From NCBI GenBank assembly GCA_002633025.1, contig NMRB01000040.1, positions 62,023-126,022 on the forward strand: a DNA stretch of 64,000 nucleotides, in the 5' to 3' direction. This DNA is from Notospermus geniculatus (lineage: Eukaryota > Nemertea > Pilidiophora > Heteronemertea > Lineidae). The notes beneath the pieces are model-generated. The model ran no database searches and was not told where the DNA came from. It saw only the letters and a list, made by a program, of their open reading frames with translations. Every line of letters starts with the position of its first letter. Position 1 is the stretch's first letter. This document shows, piece by piece, positions 1-19,009 of the stretch. Both the position numbers and the translations under genes were made by a program.

Positions 1-767
1 GTAGGCTTTGCACGCACTCTCACTGCCGCGTCGGTGCCGTGGGATCGAGGTTGATTACCTGGTTTCAAACAGAGATCACCCTCGACACCAGGACCTTTTA
101 ATGCTCCGCCCCGGCCTCTAGTGACTAATGCTGAAACTACTTTTATAAACAAATCCATGTCCAAGCTTGTCATGCATGTCATGTCAACGTTTGTAAGTCC
201 GTAAAAGTAGCTTTTTAACCCCAATTTTCTCGTCAGGGGTGCACCACCAGAAGGAAGGAGACACCAAGATTGGGAGCATTTACCTGGTTAATATCACTGA
301 AATCAGTGTGTGGTCAACATCATCATGTGTCCTCCATCCCCATGCATGTGGATCATGTGTGGATGTCATTGACACTGCATGCATTCACTAACCACAAGGG
401 CAACAGTACATCATGACATAAAGGCCTATGTACTCAGCATGCAGTCTGACATTGAATTGATGTCTATGTGTTCTGTAGGCCTTTATAGGACTTCACCTCT
501 CTCTGCTTCTTGATTCATCGTTAAGTCAGTTAGGCACAGATCACTGTCATGACTGTGTGGACTAGGCCTACAGTGCTGACGTGGCTAGCCTAGGCCTGAA
601 CATTTTTACTCTGAGTCTGAGTCTGAGTGTCACTCTCGTGAGATATCTCGAAAATCCGATTTAGTATCTCGTCCTCAATGTCAATTTCAGATTTACTGAA
701 TGATCGTTCTGCAACTCCGAATATCTGACTGAAACTGATTGAGAACACGTAGTAGAAGCTTGTATTC
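1..767. other. 5' flank of the consortin-like gene
   Basis: No coding exon is recognisable here. The stretch holds AGGCCT-rich sequence and presumably the promoter and 5' UTR of the gene that starts at 768. I see no clear TATA box or conserved element, and the transcription start cannot be placed from sequence alone. Confidence 0.4.
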
Positions 768-3700
768 ATGGATCACACAAGTGAGAAAAAAGCTGAGGAG
801 CCGGAATCTTGGGGTGCTGAAGATGTTGAAAAGGATGCCATGGTTGCAGGAGGTTCAAGGGAAGAGAAAGGGAAGCCAGATGGTCAAGATGAAAAGGAAG
901 AATCTTCAAGAAATGATTTGAATCAAAAGGAACCCACAACTGATACTGTCCCTCTCGATTCCCCAGATGTTGCTGTGAGCAGGTCACCAAAGCCTAGGAA
1001 ACCAAAGAGAGAGAAAAAGAAGAAGAATGCAGAAAAGAAGGGTGGAGCTGAAATTGAGATCAATGGAGAACTGAAGAATATGGAGTTGGATGGTCCTGGC
1101 GCCATAACTGGAGAAGATGCTGGAGCCCTTGAAGATGATGAAGAACTAGAAAAAGGTATACTTGTCATGTTAGCCCAAGTATTTACTCTGGCTATACTCT
1201 CACTAGTCTTAGATGATTTTTGGACACCTCTTTTAATAACTGGGGTCAGGGGAGGTGCTGCTATTTTTTGTAGAAATTCTTGAAATAATACAGACATGTA
1301 TTTAGTTAATTTAAAGGAAAAGAATGTGGTTAAAGGTTCCAATGAAAGTGGCTTCATAATACAGTCTTAGATAGTCCTCTTTCATATTTTGACTCATCAG
1401 AAATTCAACAGACAGCACCTGATGCAGATGGTCCAGCAAGGAATACCCTGTTTGAGAAGGGAATGCAGCTAGAGAGGAAGAAAAGGAAGGATCTCGCTCT
1501 GAAGTGCTATCTACGTTGTCTGAATGGTCTCAAAGATGATGCAGGGTTCACGTACATCCCCCAGTGTTTGCATAATGTAAGAGAAAGTCTACTTTTTCCC
1601 AACACTGAAACGCTATGGGGACTTCTTCCCAAAATCCATTAGATTTACGAACTCTGTCTGTTTAAGGGGCCCAGGTCAACTTTCAGGCCTTGGGGCATTT
1701 GGCAGACTACAATTCCACACTGCAAGTGGGAAAAAAGGTAAGATGTAAACATTTGTGGAGATGACTGGTTCTTATTTTTGTCTGTGTAACACTTTTTTTC
1801 TTTGTTTGATTTTTTCAGATTGCCAATATATACTATGAAAAAGAAGAGTGTATCCTTCAGATTTGATGGACATTATTCCACATGATGATGAATTACGGTC
1901 GTACCAGTTCTTTTTGCTGCATCATGGCAAAGTATGAAATTCAGGAAACTTGATTGTTACAGTCAAGGCTACTTCACTGATTTTGATGAAGGCTGAAAGA
2001 TTAATTTTCATCCTAGGACCTACTTTTGAAACATGATGATTTGAGGAGGAAGGGTTTGCTTTGCCTCGCTCTCTGGAAGTAATTACGGTACTTGTAACAT
2101 GTGGATGATGTGATGACTGTAGGCCTATGGAGGTTCATATTTTGTACCTTAACTATATACCAGTTGACAAGGCAGTGCAGTTTATTCAAGCTGAGAAAAT
2201 GTACTATGAAACTGCCCTGATAGATACATCGGAACTTCAGAAAAAGTTGGGTACGTATATAACCTTGCATATGGATTTAACGCAAAGTATAGCTTGACAT
2301 GAAATTGGAAATACATGTATGTCTTTATTGTGATTTGTAACCCCAATAGCTCTATATTAGAGCGAGGCCTTTCGAAATAGATAAAAGCAAGAAGGTCTGA
2401 AAGCTCATTTGAATGAATCCATTCTTCAAATAATAAACTCAAAATTCCTCAGTATCAGCCTGTTTATTGCTGATTTTCTGTGGATTGTGACTTTACAGAA
2501 GAAAGGCAGGCAGAATTCCATGAAGGTGGGATAGATGAGGATGACCCATTGGCATCAAAACCTGAAGCACTAAGAGCCACAGAGTACCAGCATCTTGCCC
2601 AGCTGTGCTTGGACAAACAGCAGTGAGTACTGTTTAGTGGAGAGCAAAGATGGCACAATGATAACCAAAATGTACCTTCAAAGTCTCACCTGAAAGCTAG
2701 TGGCCGCATAACAACATTGGTGGATCTTTAGGATGCATTCAGTGAGGTGTCCATCTTTACATTTGTGTCTGTTCTATTTATTTCAGACCACAACTTGCTC
2801 TTGAGTACTGTGGAAAGGTAAATATCTTCTGTTCATTCTAACTTCTTTTAATTTCCCTTCGTTGATTAAATCATAGGGCTTATTTCACTTCTTCTAAATC
2901 GGGCATGTTCAAAAGGTTTCTATCTCCTGTGTAATGAGCATAACTTCCAATTCACCCTCGCTTGTGCAGCCCCCTCCTGGCCTTGAAGTATTTAAAACAT
3001 CACCAATATTGAAAACAAAGCCAAGGCGTTTCTACTACTGTAATATCATGTGTGACCTGGCTATACATGTAGATATGCCTGTCCTCAGGAGTTAGAAGAA
3101 TCAGGCCTTGCTACGGGGTACTTCTTACTACTCTCTATCGCCAGCATGCATGCTAGCTTTTCGTCCTATTTGCCTCTTTTGTCACAGGATATTACCCCAG
3201 ATGATGTGAGGTTGCATGACCCATCCTCCCCGAAACATAAGTGACTTGGCAATAGCATAACCTACATTCCATCTACAGTGGTACAGTGCTTACTGTTTGC
3301 ATGATTCAGTGGATAGCTGGTCCTAACATTGTTGTGTAGCTGTAAAAACTTCAATATTCCTATTATGTTGTCCACAATTCAGTTCAAGACATTTCTGTCA
3401 TCCTGACACATTTTATCATAAAATCCTGGAACACCATATGTGTGGTTCAACCGGACAAAATCTTAAACTTGTTTTATTCTTTGAAGTGGTACTGCCTTAC
3501 TTTTCTGTCGCTCTGAAAAACGTAAATGTGCTATATCATTTAAGTCCGAGATAGTGGAATGCCCGATTCAATATAACCTGAAGTATCTGTTATTATGTCT
3601 CATCCAGCTTGTCATTTCTACATGTACTGTGCAATTCCCTCTATGAACCTAGACTAGTACAACCTGCTGCCTAAACTTCAATGACATATTTGCTTCTTCC

Positions 3701-5226
3701 TGCATGTTCCTGTCCTCTTGCCTCAAAGTATTTACAATACGGCCCATATTGAAATCAAAAGCAATTCGGAATGGATTGAAACAACTCTTCTCTTTGTACA
3801 TTGGTGGTTTGTGGTGTTACTGATGTCACTTTGGAAATTGATCCTGTCTGGTGGACTTAATACCTGTGACTTTCAAGCAGAACCAATTGACGCTACTTGC
3901 TCCAGGTCATTCGTCAGTGAAATGTCACTAGGTCCATCTCACTCCCGACTCCACCAATTAACTGAGCAGTAATCCACAAAATAATCTTTCCCAACAGGCT
4001 ACAAAGTTGCGGCAGCAAGTATACGGAGAAAATCACCCGATTTCATTGAAGACTCTGGATTTCTTTACCATTGTCTATGCAGAGGCAGGAAAACAGCAAT
4101 ATTCAGGTAAGCAATATTGATACATGTACTCATGTCTACAATACCGGTATATATTTACTGGTATTTATAAATCTACTCTTCAAGGTCACAGACTCAATGT
4201 TCAGAAATGCTTTATGACTTCAACTTTTCACTCATTCTTACTCCTTGTGATTGATTTGTGTGCTACTGATTGTGTCCATAATCAGCTTGGTGTTTTTTGC
4301 TTCAGAATCTATGAAAAAGTTCACAGAAGAAGATCTAGTCAACTTGACTGATTTGCGACTCGCAAATATGGACACCAGTGGGCTGAAGAAACGAAAGAAA
4401 CAAGAAGGCTCACACAATGAAGGTAAAGTATTACTTACAAGTCAGATCTTTCAAACTACTTGTAGTTAAGTATGGGCATGTCTCCAAAGATCAGAGTGCT
4501 GTTCCACAAATACATGTACATTAAAAACAGTTTTCCATGAAACATTGCTCACATATAATTTATCTGCATCAGATTGTGGTGGCAAGTTTCCTGTTTTATA
4601 CTTTGTAGTTGATATCATTCTGATCTTTTTGCAGATAAGAAGGTCCGTTTTGAGGAACCATCCCCTCAATTAAAACCCTATGGAACAGGTAAGTTTTGCA
4701 CCTATTGCTTACTGGTACTTGTATTCTTTCTCAAACTTTGCTCAAGTGTCTGCGATGATGGGGTGATCTAATCATTCACATACGAAAAGCCCTACAACAA
4801 TACTGGCATCATTTCATTGATTTGTGATAATTACATCAGTCACACAGCACCAAAACACATCCGTTTGTCCAAAAGGTGTTCATGGCGGTTGTCTCTATGT
4901 AAAACCAGCTGGACTTGAGATATTGGCTGGTATTCATAAAAGCTAGCAAATGCTTTTGCTTCATGTTTTGTGGTACATTTGCTAACTTTTATATTGTCAA
5001 TTTGTTTTCATTTTTTTCAGAGGAGCAGATGTCTCGTACTTTGCTATGGATCTTCTTCTTGATCTCCACCACCATTCTCGCCATCCTCGGCATCTACCTG
5101 TACTGTCGTCTCAACAATCGGTCTCCGTCCTGCCGCAACTTTGGAACCACCATGTCATACTATTACATGCGGATGAAGTACTATTATTACTACTACACCA
5201 CATTTGACACAGACACTTACGGATAG
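768..5226 (+). CDS. CNST: consortin-like TPR and membrane-anchor protein
   Basis: Eleven exons join in phase: 768-1155, 1401-1576, 1675-1737, 1819-1849, 2176-2250, 2499-2622, 2787-2817, 3998-4106, 4306-4422, 4635-4688, 5021-5226 (457 aa). The N-terminus is acidic and low-complexity with a Lys/Arg-rich patch near residues 75-91. The middle (about 145-330) reads like TPR helices, for example LFEKGMQLERKKRKDLALKC and TKLRQQVYGENHP. The last exon encodes one hydrophobic span (LLWIFFLISTTILAILGIYL, about 394-416) and a Tyr-rich tail. This order matches consortin, a trans-Golgi protein known in vertebrates to bind connexins and help deliver them to the surface. Invertebrate deuterostomes outside tunicates generally lack connexins, so its cargo here is open. 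It is shorter than the human protein (about 725 aa). The identification rests on remembered resemblance and the C-terminal anchor; the exon chain is firm. The start is the first ATG of the open exon. Confidence 0.72.
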
Positions 5227-5370
5227 ATAAATGTGAAGTAAATGATAAATACATGGTGGGACTGTGGAGTACTTAGTGTCATTCTTGAAAATTACATCAC
5301 TTTACCATCTTTGAGTCTGCTGATTTGGGATTCTCCGCTAAGTTATTTTATCTTTTAGTCCACAATCATT

Positions 5371-5837
5371 TGTGACCCACCACGGCTAAAAGGCCCACAT
5401 GTCGCACAATGAGAAAAGGAGTCAGAGCCCACATAATCAAAACAATGCATTGTAGGTGAAAAAAATTCAACATTGTGATTTTTGCAGAAAACCCTTCAAA
5501 AGCATCTCATTTCTTTGCTCAAAGAACCTTATCGCTGAAATTGAGGTAAAAAGGCATCAAAACCATGCTTTTGTAAAGGCATGCACATCTGAAAAATGGA
5601 AACAATGCCTAATTACGTAATCCTTCGGGCATCTTTAATTGGCTTTTTCTCAAAACTTCGCTTTATTTGAAGTCCGCATGCATCCCGACTTCAAAATGCT
5701 GTAACTTTGTCATCTTTTAAGATACAGACCTGTGCTATATCTCATTTTAAAGCTTACTGAATTTGGAATCAGGAAATACAACAATCTCAGAGTCCATAAT
5801 TTGGTCCATGTGGGCCTTTTAGCCATGGTGGGTCACA
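5371..5837. repeat. MITE-like element with 31-bp inverted ends
   Basis: The left end (5371-5401) begins TGTGACCCACCACGGCTAAA and the right end (5807-5837) is its reverse complement with one mismatch. The 467-bp element has no coding capacity and lies in the probable 3' UTR of the consortin-like gene. The TGTGACCC ends resemble those of the element at 7019-7222, so the two may belong to one superfamily. Confidence 0.8.
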
Positions 5838-7018
5838 TTTTAGAAACGATCTTTGAAGGAGATCAGAACAGCTTGGCTGATTTTACAACACATTAATTAT
5901 CATTGGCTACCAGCATCTGTAGTTTGATTGTTTAGTGTTGTGATACTTTTAGATTACTGCTGATGTTATACTGCTGTTAATAATCTCTCCTAGATAATGT
6001 TAATTTGTTTACATATCGCTGAGAAATATGTGTGTCACTGGTCAGTTATTCCTAGTTTTGCTGATGATGATCTGTTGATATTAACACAGTGTATATTCTA
6101 GTTACAGACTGTTATGCGAGTTCATACATATCTGTTTGTCACTCATTCCTGTAATGTTTAGCCGTCCACACAGAAGTTGTCTTAGATTTTAACTCTTCCC
6201 TGTGAGAGGAGCAATCTACTTACAAAATGTGGGAACAAGAATTCCAAAACTTCCTTATCAATTCCACGGGACCATGCGACTTGTGAGCCGGTGAATATCT
6301 ATCCACAGCTATAGTTTTTTCAGGATAACGTGCATCTTTGTCATATATGGTGAGACCAATCTTTGAAATGCCCCCTAAAACTTGCAGCCATCAAGCTATT
6401 GTAAATCCTGAGTACCAAGCAGTGAAATCAACTACAAAATGGTGTCAGCCATTTAGTTTCAAGTGGGTCTGTGACAGGACTACAAACAATGGCCTCATGC
6501 CTCCCTCAGATGCACCATTTTCTGAACTCAGTGAAGTATACAGTGCACCAATTCCTCTTTAAGATAGTATGTATTTGCCTTGAATGATTTACATTTAATC
6601 TTCAAATATGTATCTGAGATCAAAACTGAGCGACTTGAATCAAACAAGATTCCAAAATACAATTTATTCTGTACAGTTTTCAACTGTATTTTACCAGTCA
6701 GGATTTATTTTGGCATTGCTTGAGTGTTCAGCGAATCATCAAAGAGGCCTAATGTGGAAAAATTGTGATATTTTGTAGATAAGTGCTGGTTCATTTATTT
6801 CTTCACATATCCTGGTCAATGTTGGCATTTAAATTTTCAAATTGCTTGCCTGTATGTACATTGTATTGATGCTAAAAGAATAAAAAAAAACTTACAATGA
6901 TTCTGTACATTTGAATACCAAGATTGAAAAGGGCAGGAACACTTTTCAACATTTGTAAACAGAATTTTGTTAACAGTAAATACGCAGAGGGCAATGAAAT
7001 TATGACAGAACTTGCCAA

Positions 7019-7222
7019 TATGTGACCCAGCACGACAAAATGAGTCGGAATGCGCAAATAAGAAGACTCAACATGTCAAAGGTGACCCCAACGGTTTGCT
7101 GATTTCAGGATTGTCTGCCCATTGTGAAATTTGACTTGGTCGATTTCTGTGGTTGCTGTCTGGTTCCACCTTCGGTCTTCTTCTGTGTGACTTCCGACTC
7201 ATTTTGCTGTGCCGGGTCACAT
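7019..7222. repeat. small MITE with TGTGACCC inverted ends
   Basis: The left end TGTGACCCAGCACGACAAAA starts at 7021 and continues ATGAGTCGGAA. The right end, finishing at about 7221, is its reverse complement with two or three mismatches. TA flanks both ends, compatible with a TA target-site duplication as made by Tc1/mariner-type elements. No coding capacity in about 200 bp. Confidence 0.75.
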
Positions 7223-10200
7223 ATAATCATATAGGGGAACTTGTATTCATGTTCATGTTGCACTTAAAATATATTTTGATGTCTATATGAATATTAGCCC
7301 TATTGGGTAAAATACTGTTTGTTCCTAGTCGAAATAAACTGTTAATGTCATACATTTTCTCGCCGTTGGTCTTCAAGATTGATGCATCAATTAGTCTCCA
7401 TTCCTTCAAGATAGTTGTGACCAAGTCTGGCAAAACCCTTCCAAAGTCACTGAACACCACAGGGTTAATAGGTTACATAGGGAGTGTCATCACAATGAAA
7501 AAACGATGGTCAGTTAGTGCCAAATAAAACCTTATCGATTGTACAACAAAGGGCAGGTATGATCAAGGCCTGTATCACTGCCCCAGCGACTTTGGCCGGG
7601 TTTTCACAGACCCGGTCACATTTGCAGTGTTTTATGGAGTCACATCGACACATGCTTGCCCATTCTGGATGCCAGGATCTGTTGCAGATATTCAATGACA
7701 ACTATCAGTTGTACTTCATAGAAGCTGTGGAGCATCATTTACCAGGAAAAGTCATAAACAGGCCTCATCATGAGAAGATAACAAAAGACACTGAACAATC
7801 TTCTGTAAAATATACCACCTTTGTTTTTATTTTTCATGTTTTCATACAATATATTACAATCATCATCAAAGTGGGCATGAACTCAACTAGAACATAAATG
7901 CATAACATTAGTTACAAGAAAGATGTTGATACCGACAGCCGCCTGAATTAAAAGTAATGGACTGGAGGTGGAAGTTAATCTAGATAAATTTACATTTTGA
8001 TATTCCCTTCTTCATTTCAGAGTACTCTTCTGGATTAGTGATGAACGTATAAAATAAAAAGTGTTGTGTCTTTGAAGAGGCACTCAACACAATGGGCACA
8101 TTCCATAAGTCCTATCTGAGAATAAATGTATGTTTCAAGCACAGTGCATTCAACGCACAGGTCTCGCTAACTAATATTATTAATATTATTATTTTAAATA
8201 TCTATTATCATTACGATGCCACATTCACATAGGTCTGTTCTGAGTGGTGAAAACAAGACAGCTGACTATAAAATCTGGCAAGCTAAATTGTTTTCATTAG
8301 TTCATTCGTTAATTATGTTGTGACATGACTTGTGAAAAGCCTGTCACATACCGGTACATATAGCAGAGTTTATCCAATGGAATGTCCAGGATGTCAGGTG
8401 ACATAAATGCTGCGACTGCAGGTAACAGACCAGATTAACGTCTTCGATCTAGTGTACAACCTAATCTGTTTAGCTCTTACTTGTGAGACTTCTGATGAGG
8501 GCTGAAATCATCTTACATGTGTATCACTAGTTTACCTACATGTACACCCCAGTCCAAAGCATAGATGTCAGAATCCCACCCACTAATCCTTTGATGGAAG
8601 GTTTTCAACAAACCTTGCTTTACTTAAGTATTACAAAGAGGCAATAGCCTAGGTGAAACTTAGGCCCTGTGTCTTTGTCAATTTTCACACAAAGTATGTT
8701 TTTTAAAAAGTGTGGATCCTTGTGGATATATATAAGCAGAAAGAGATACTGATAAGCTTGAGCTCCACAATGCATGCGGATGAGCTGTTAGCTTAAAGTG
8801 GACATGACGATATGGAGGGGTTCTGCATCATTTAGGCCTAAAACTTAGAAATGTACTGTTGAACACTACTTTTTCAAAGCCACGGATTAATTCATTTTTC
8901 AGCAACATGTTTCCACCAAACATTGTGACCTTGAATTGAAGATTAAACTACAGCTATTCCTATTTTATCCACATGTTGTACAACAGGTGAATGTTAACCT
9001 TTAATCTAGACTAATCTTGCAGTACTGGGACATGTCTCAAGAAGTCTGCACAATGTACATGCACCGCATGGCATACAACTTGATTCAGACAAGGACCACT
9101 GGGATCCATTGCACCCTCAACCGTAGCCACAGCCTGAACTGACAGCCAATAGACACCTGTGATAGATTACATAAACATCATCATTAAAACAGAGAGATTA
9201 AAATCCTGTATCAAGAGTCTAATGTGATTAACTGCAGGAAAACCATAGGAGCCAGCATACGCAACCCAATGCTACAACACAAAGACTTCTGCTGCAAGAA
9301 AATGTGCAAATATTACAAGTTGCGTGCCCATAATGCCAAAATCAAATATGCAAATGACACAGAGTAGATCGCAGCTACTCCGAAGTTTTTCGTAGAAAAG
9401 ATCAAGAGAGGATGAATGCAACTGAAATCAACTTGCAAAACTGCAGACTGATGTTTTAATACTCTATGTGCTGACAATCATATTGACCAATTCATGGACT
9501 TCCAAATGATCCACACTGGGAGACTTCCAATAACATTGCTTCTATGCACTTAATTTCTGTTTCAAAACAAAAGTAGAGCCTGTCATCAGATGTTCAACAT
9601 CCATAGGATCCATACAATGAGAACGCCACAAATGAAATGGTTACATGTACCAACTCGGACACAATTACCGGTACATAATCCAGAAATTTAGCGACAGATT
9701 GCTAAATTCACTGCTTATTGGGGAATCTATTCCGTGTTTAAGCAGGGTGCACTGCACTTTAATAATTTATGAGCCATTTCAATAAGATTCCTATATCGTT
9801 GTCTCATTTGAATAATACGGAATGTGATCAAATTGAGCTGTTGGGAAAAGTAAAAGGCTCAGCCTTTCTTCACCTACCAGATGGCAGACTCCGCAGACAT
9901 AAGAAGCCAACACTGGGTACACAATGCACATCAGGTGAAGGTGCAACCCAGACGACACTGTTTTTCATCGCGTTACGTTCTGTCTGCCACTCACCATGAA
10001 CCTCTGAACACCACAAAATGGCCACCCAGTTTGGTGCTGAAAATGGCACCAAAACTTTGAACTGCAGAATCTCTGGGACTAAATCTGCTGTCAATCTATC
10101 AGAAAAGACTTCCAGGTGTGTTGTAATGGTACCCTCCACAACAATGCAAAGCAACCGAGTCGTAAATGACACTAAGAGGTCCCGCCATTACACAAATAAC

Positions 10201-11524
10201 TGCTACAACCTCAAACCAATACAGACCTGGCACAGCCAAAAGTAAACCACGATAATAACTCTCCAGAGATATACCGATAATACTGCAACTTAAAATTTCA
10301 CATTCATGAGACAACACCTGAAATATCAATACCTGGAAGAACAAAAGATATAACTGCCGAGTAAGAAGACGTAATACAGTGAAGACATGCTAATTAGAAA
10401 GTTTCTCACAGCCTCCTACATGTACAATGAGGCAAGATCTACAACACGGTAAGATTTCAAATGCAATATGCTCCAGGAAAATTTGTGAAGTCACGATTTT
10501 GACCAATGAAAGAGGAGCAAAAAGCGGGAGCATTTCTGCAAAAGGAAAGGAAGAGACGGACAATGAAACTTGTTAGCTTCGCTATTACATTTCATGACAC
10601 ACTGTCCATTTTTAATGAACAATCATTTATTTAGTCAGGAACTCAGAAAAAGTAAACAAANCCCCCCCCCCCCAATAGGCTACCATAAAAATAAAACAGG
10701 ACCATCACTAAACCCTAGATAATTCTTGGTTGCCTCCGAGCTATCGTATTGCGACAATGTAGGATTTGAAATGAAGATAAATAATCAAGGGTGATGATGG
10801 ATAATTATGAATCAAGCTTTTTTACCATGATTTCACCTCAATTTTCAAACACAGTGAGGAAGTTGAGACATATCTACAGTGTAAGACGCGTGCAGAAGCT
10901 GAAACTGCTGTTCAGGTTGAATTGGTATGTTCTGTGGGGTATCACACATGAATCAAAACTTTCAGCACAAGCCAGTATTAACCGAGAAGTCCACTCAACC
11001 AATACACACACATACTGCCAAAATCACTACAGGCTAATTTGGCAAAACTCACCTCAAAACAACACAATCCCCACAATGACATCAACTCAGTAGCTTAATC
11101 ACATATGAGATTACCTGGAACATATTTATAACGGGCCCTTACAATACCTGATACTTGATTTTCTTAGAAAACCTCGAAGCGTGTTATAGCCTGTCAAATA
11201 AAGGTGCCCACAACAATGAACCAAAACAGCTTGATTCCAATAGATGTCTCATCACACCACGCCATCAGGTCATCCAGCGATTTCTAGTCATCATGGTCAT
11301 CAAGTCGCTCAGCGAGTCATTCATGATTCTGGTACGTGGAACTGAACTGATGCATAACCAGCTCTCAAAGAGAGGACCTGGCATCCTTTATCCCAACCTG
11401 AAATCAACAAAACAAGGAATCTACAGTTATTTCCTGTTGTTCCAGTGCAAGGTCATTTCTCATGAATGCACATCCATACCCAATACAGATAATAAGCAAG
11501 AAGTCAAGCTCCAGAATTCACGAA

Positions 11525-11589
11525 TTTTCGACCCCAACCAGGGTCTTTTTCAAGTGGAACTTTACAATCTGAAACTCTAGAAAAGACCC
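11525..11589 (+). repeat. fragment of a foldback repeat also present at 23937-24105
   Basis: The sequence running from ATTTTCGACCCCAACC to ACTCTAGAAAAGACCC closely matches one arm of the palindrome at 23937-24105. Only one arm is present here, so it looks like a half or decayed copy. It lies just downstream of the poly(A) polymerase stop codon, probably in that gene's 3' UTR. Confidence 0.6.
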
Positions 11590-11693
11590 AATACACCAAT
11601 ACCAAATACACTGATAGTTTTGAGTACAAATGTAAAAGCTGAACATCCAAATGATTCATACAAACCTCCTTACCCACGATGGAGAAACTGGGT

Positions 11694-18571
<6,878 letters not shown>

Positions 18572-19009
18572 CTGAAAAATGTCAATATGACCAAATACAT
18601 TACCAAACTAGGCCCTATCACAACATATAACATCAGGTGAAATTACCTAACATCAGCCTCTGAAAATGTCAAAGAAGCAATCAAATACTCGGCTGAACTT
18701 GAGAATCCCTGGTCGGAAGTGATATGTAGGCCTAGGCCTACTCCCTGGCATACACAATGGATTGTTCGCTGTGGCATATTCCGTCAATCGATGACCTTTA
18801 TTGGGCACTGATCAGGGATTTTAAAGTCGTTCCAAATACTCCACAACACGATGGGACAACAGAGGAGCCTGGAGTGACTCACCTCAGTCAGTGATCATTA
18901 GACAAACCTTAGTCCCTAAATTGTCACTGAGAGGTTATTAGTGGGATTACATGTAGCAGGCCTACATGTAGGCCTAGCCTATTCATCATCCACAATGTAA
19001 ATTTGACAT

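Larger units (their letters stand above)
5227..11693. other. region without a recognised gene between CNST and PAPOL (convergent)
   Basis: Probably the 3' UTR of the consortin-like gene, intergenic DNA and the 3' UTR of the poly(A) polymerase. A possible plus-strand poly(A) signal AATAAA lies at 6879-6884, just before an A run. Open frames near 6338, 7517, 9769-10345, 10791 and 11155 show no protein family I recognise, lack splice support and overlap one another on both strands, so I do not call genes. An N followed by a C run lies at 10661-10674. Confidence 0.5.

Noticed and set aside
7517-7897. 126-codon plus-strand open frame
   Set aside because: No family match and an unconvincing composition; the frame is overlapped by an antisense frame of similar quality.
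9769-10345. Overlapping open frames on both strands
   Set aside because: Four short frames overlap with no homology or splice signals; treated as chance.
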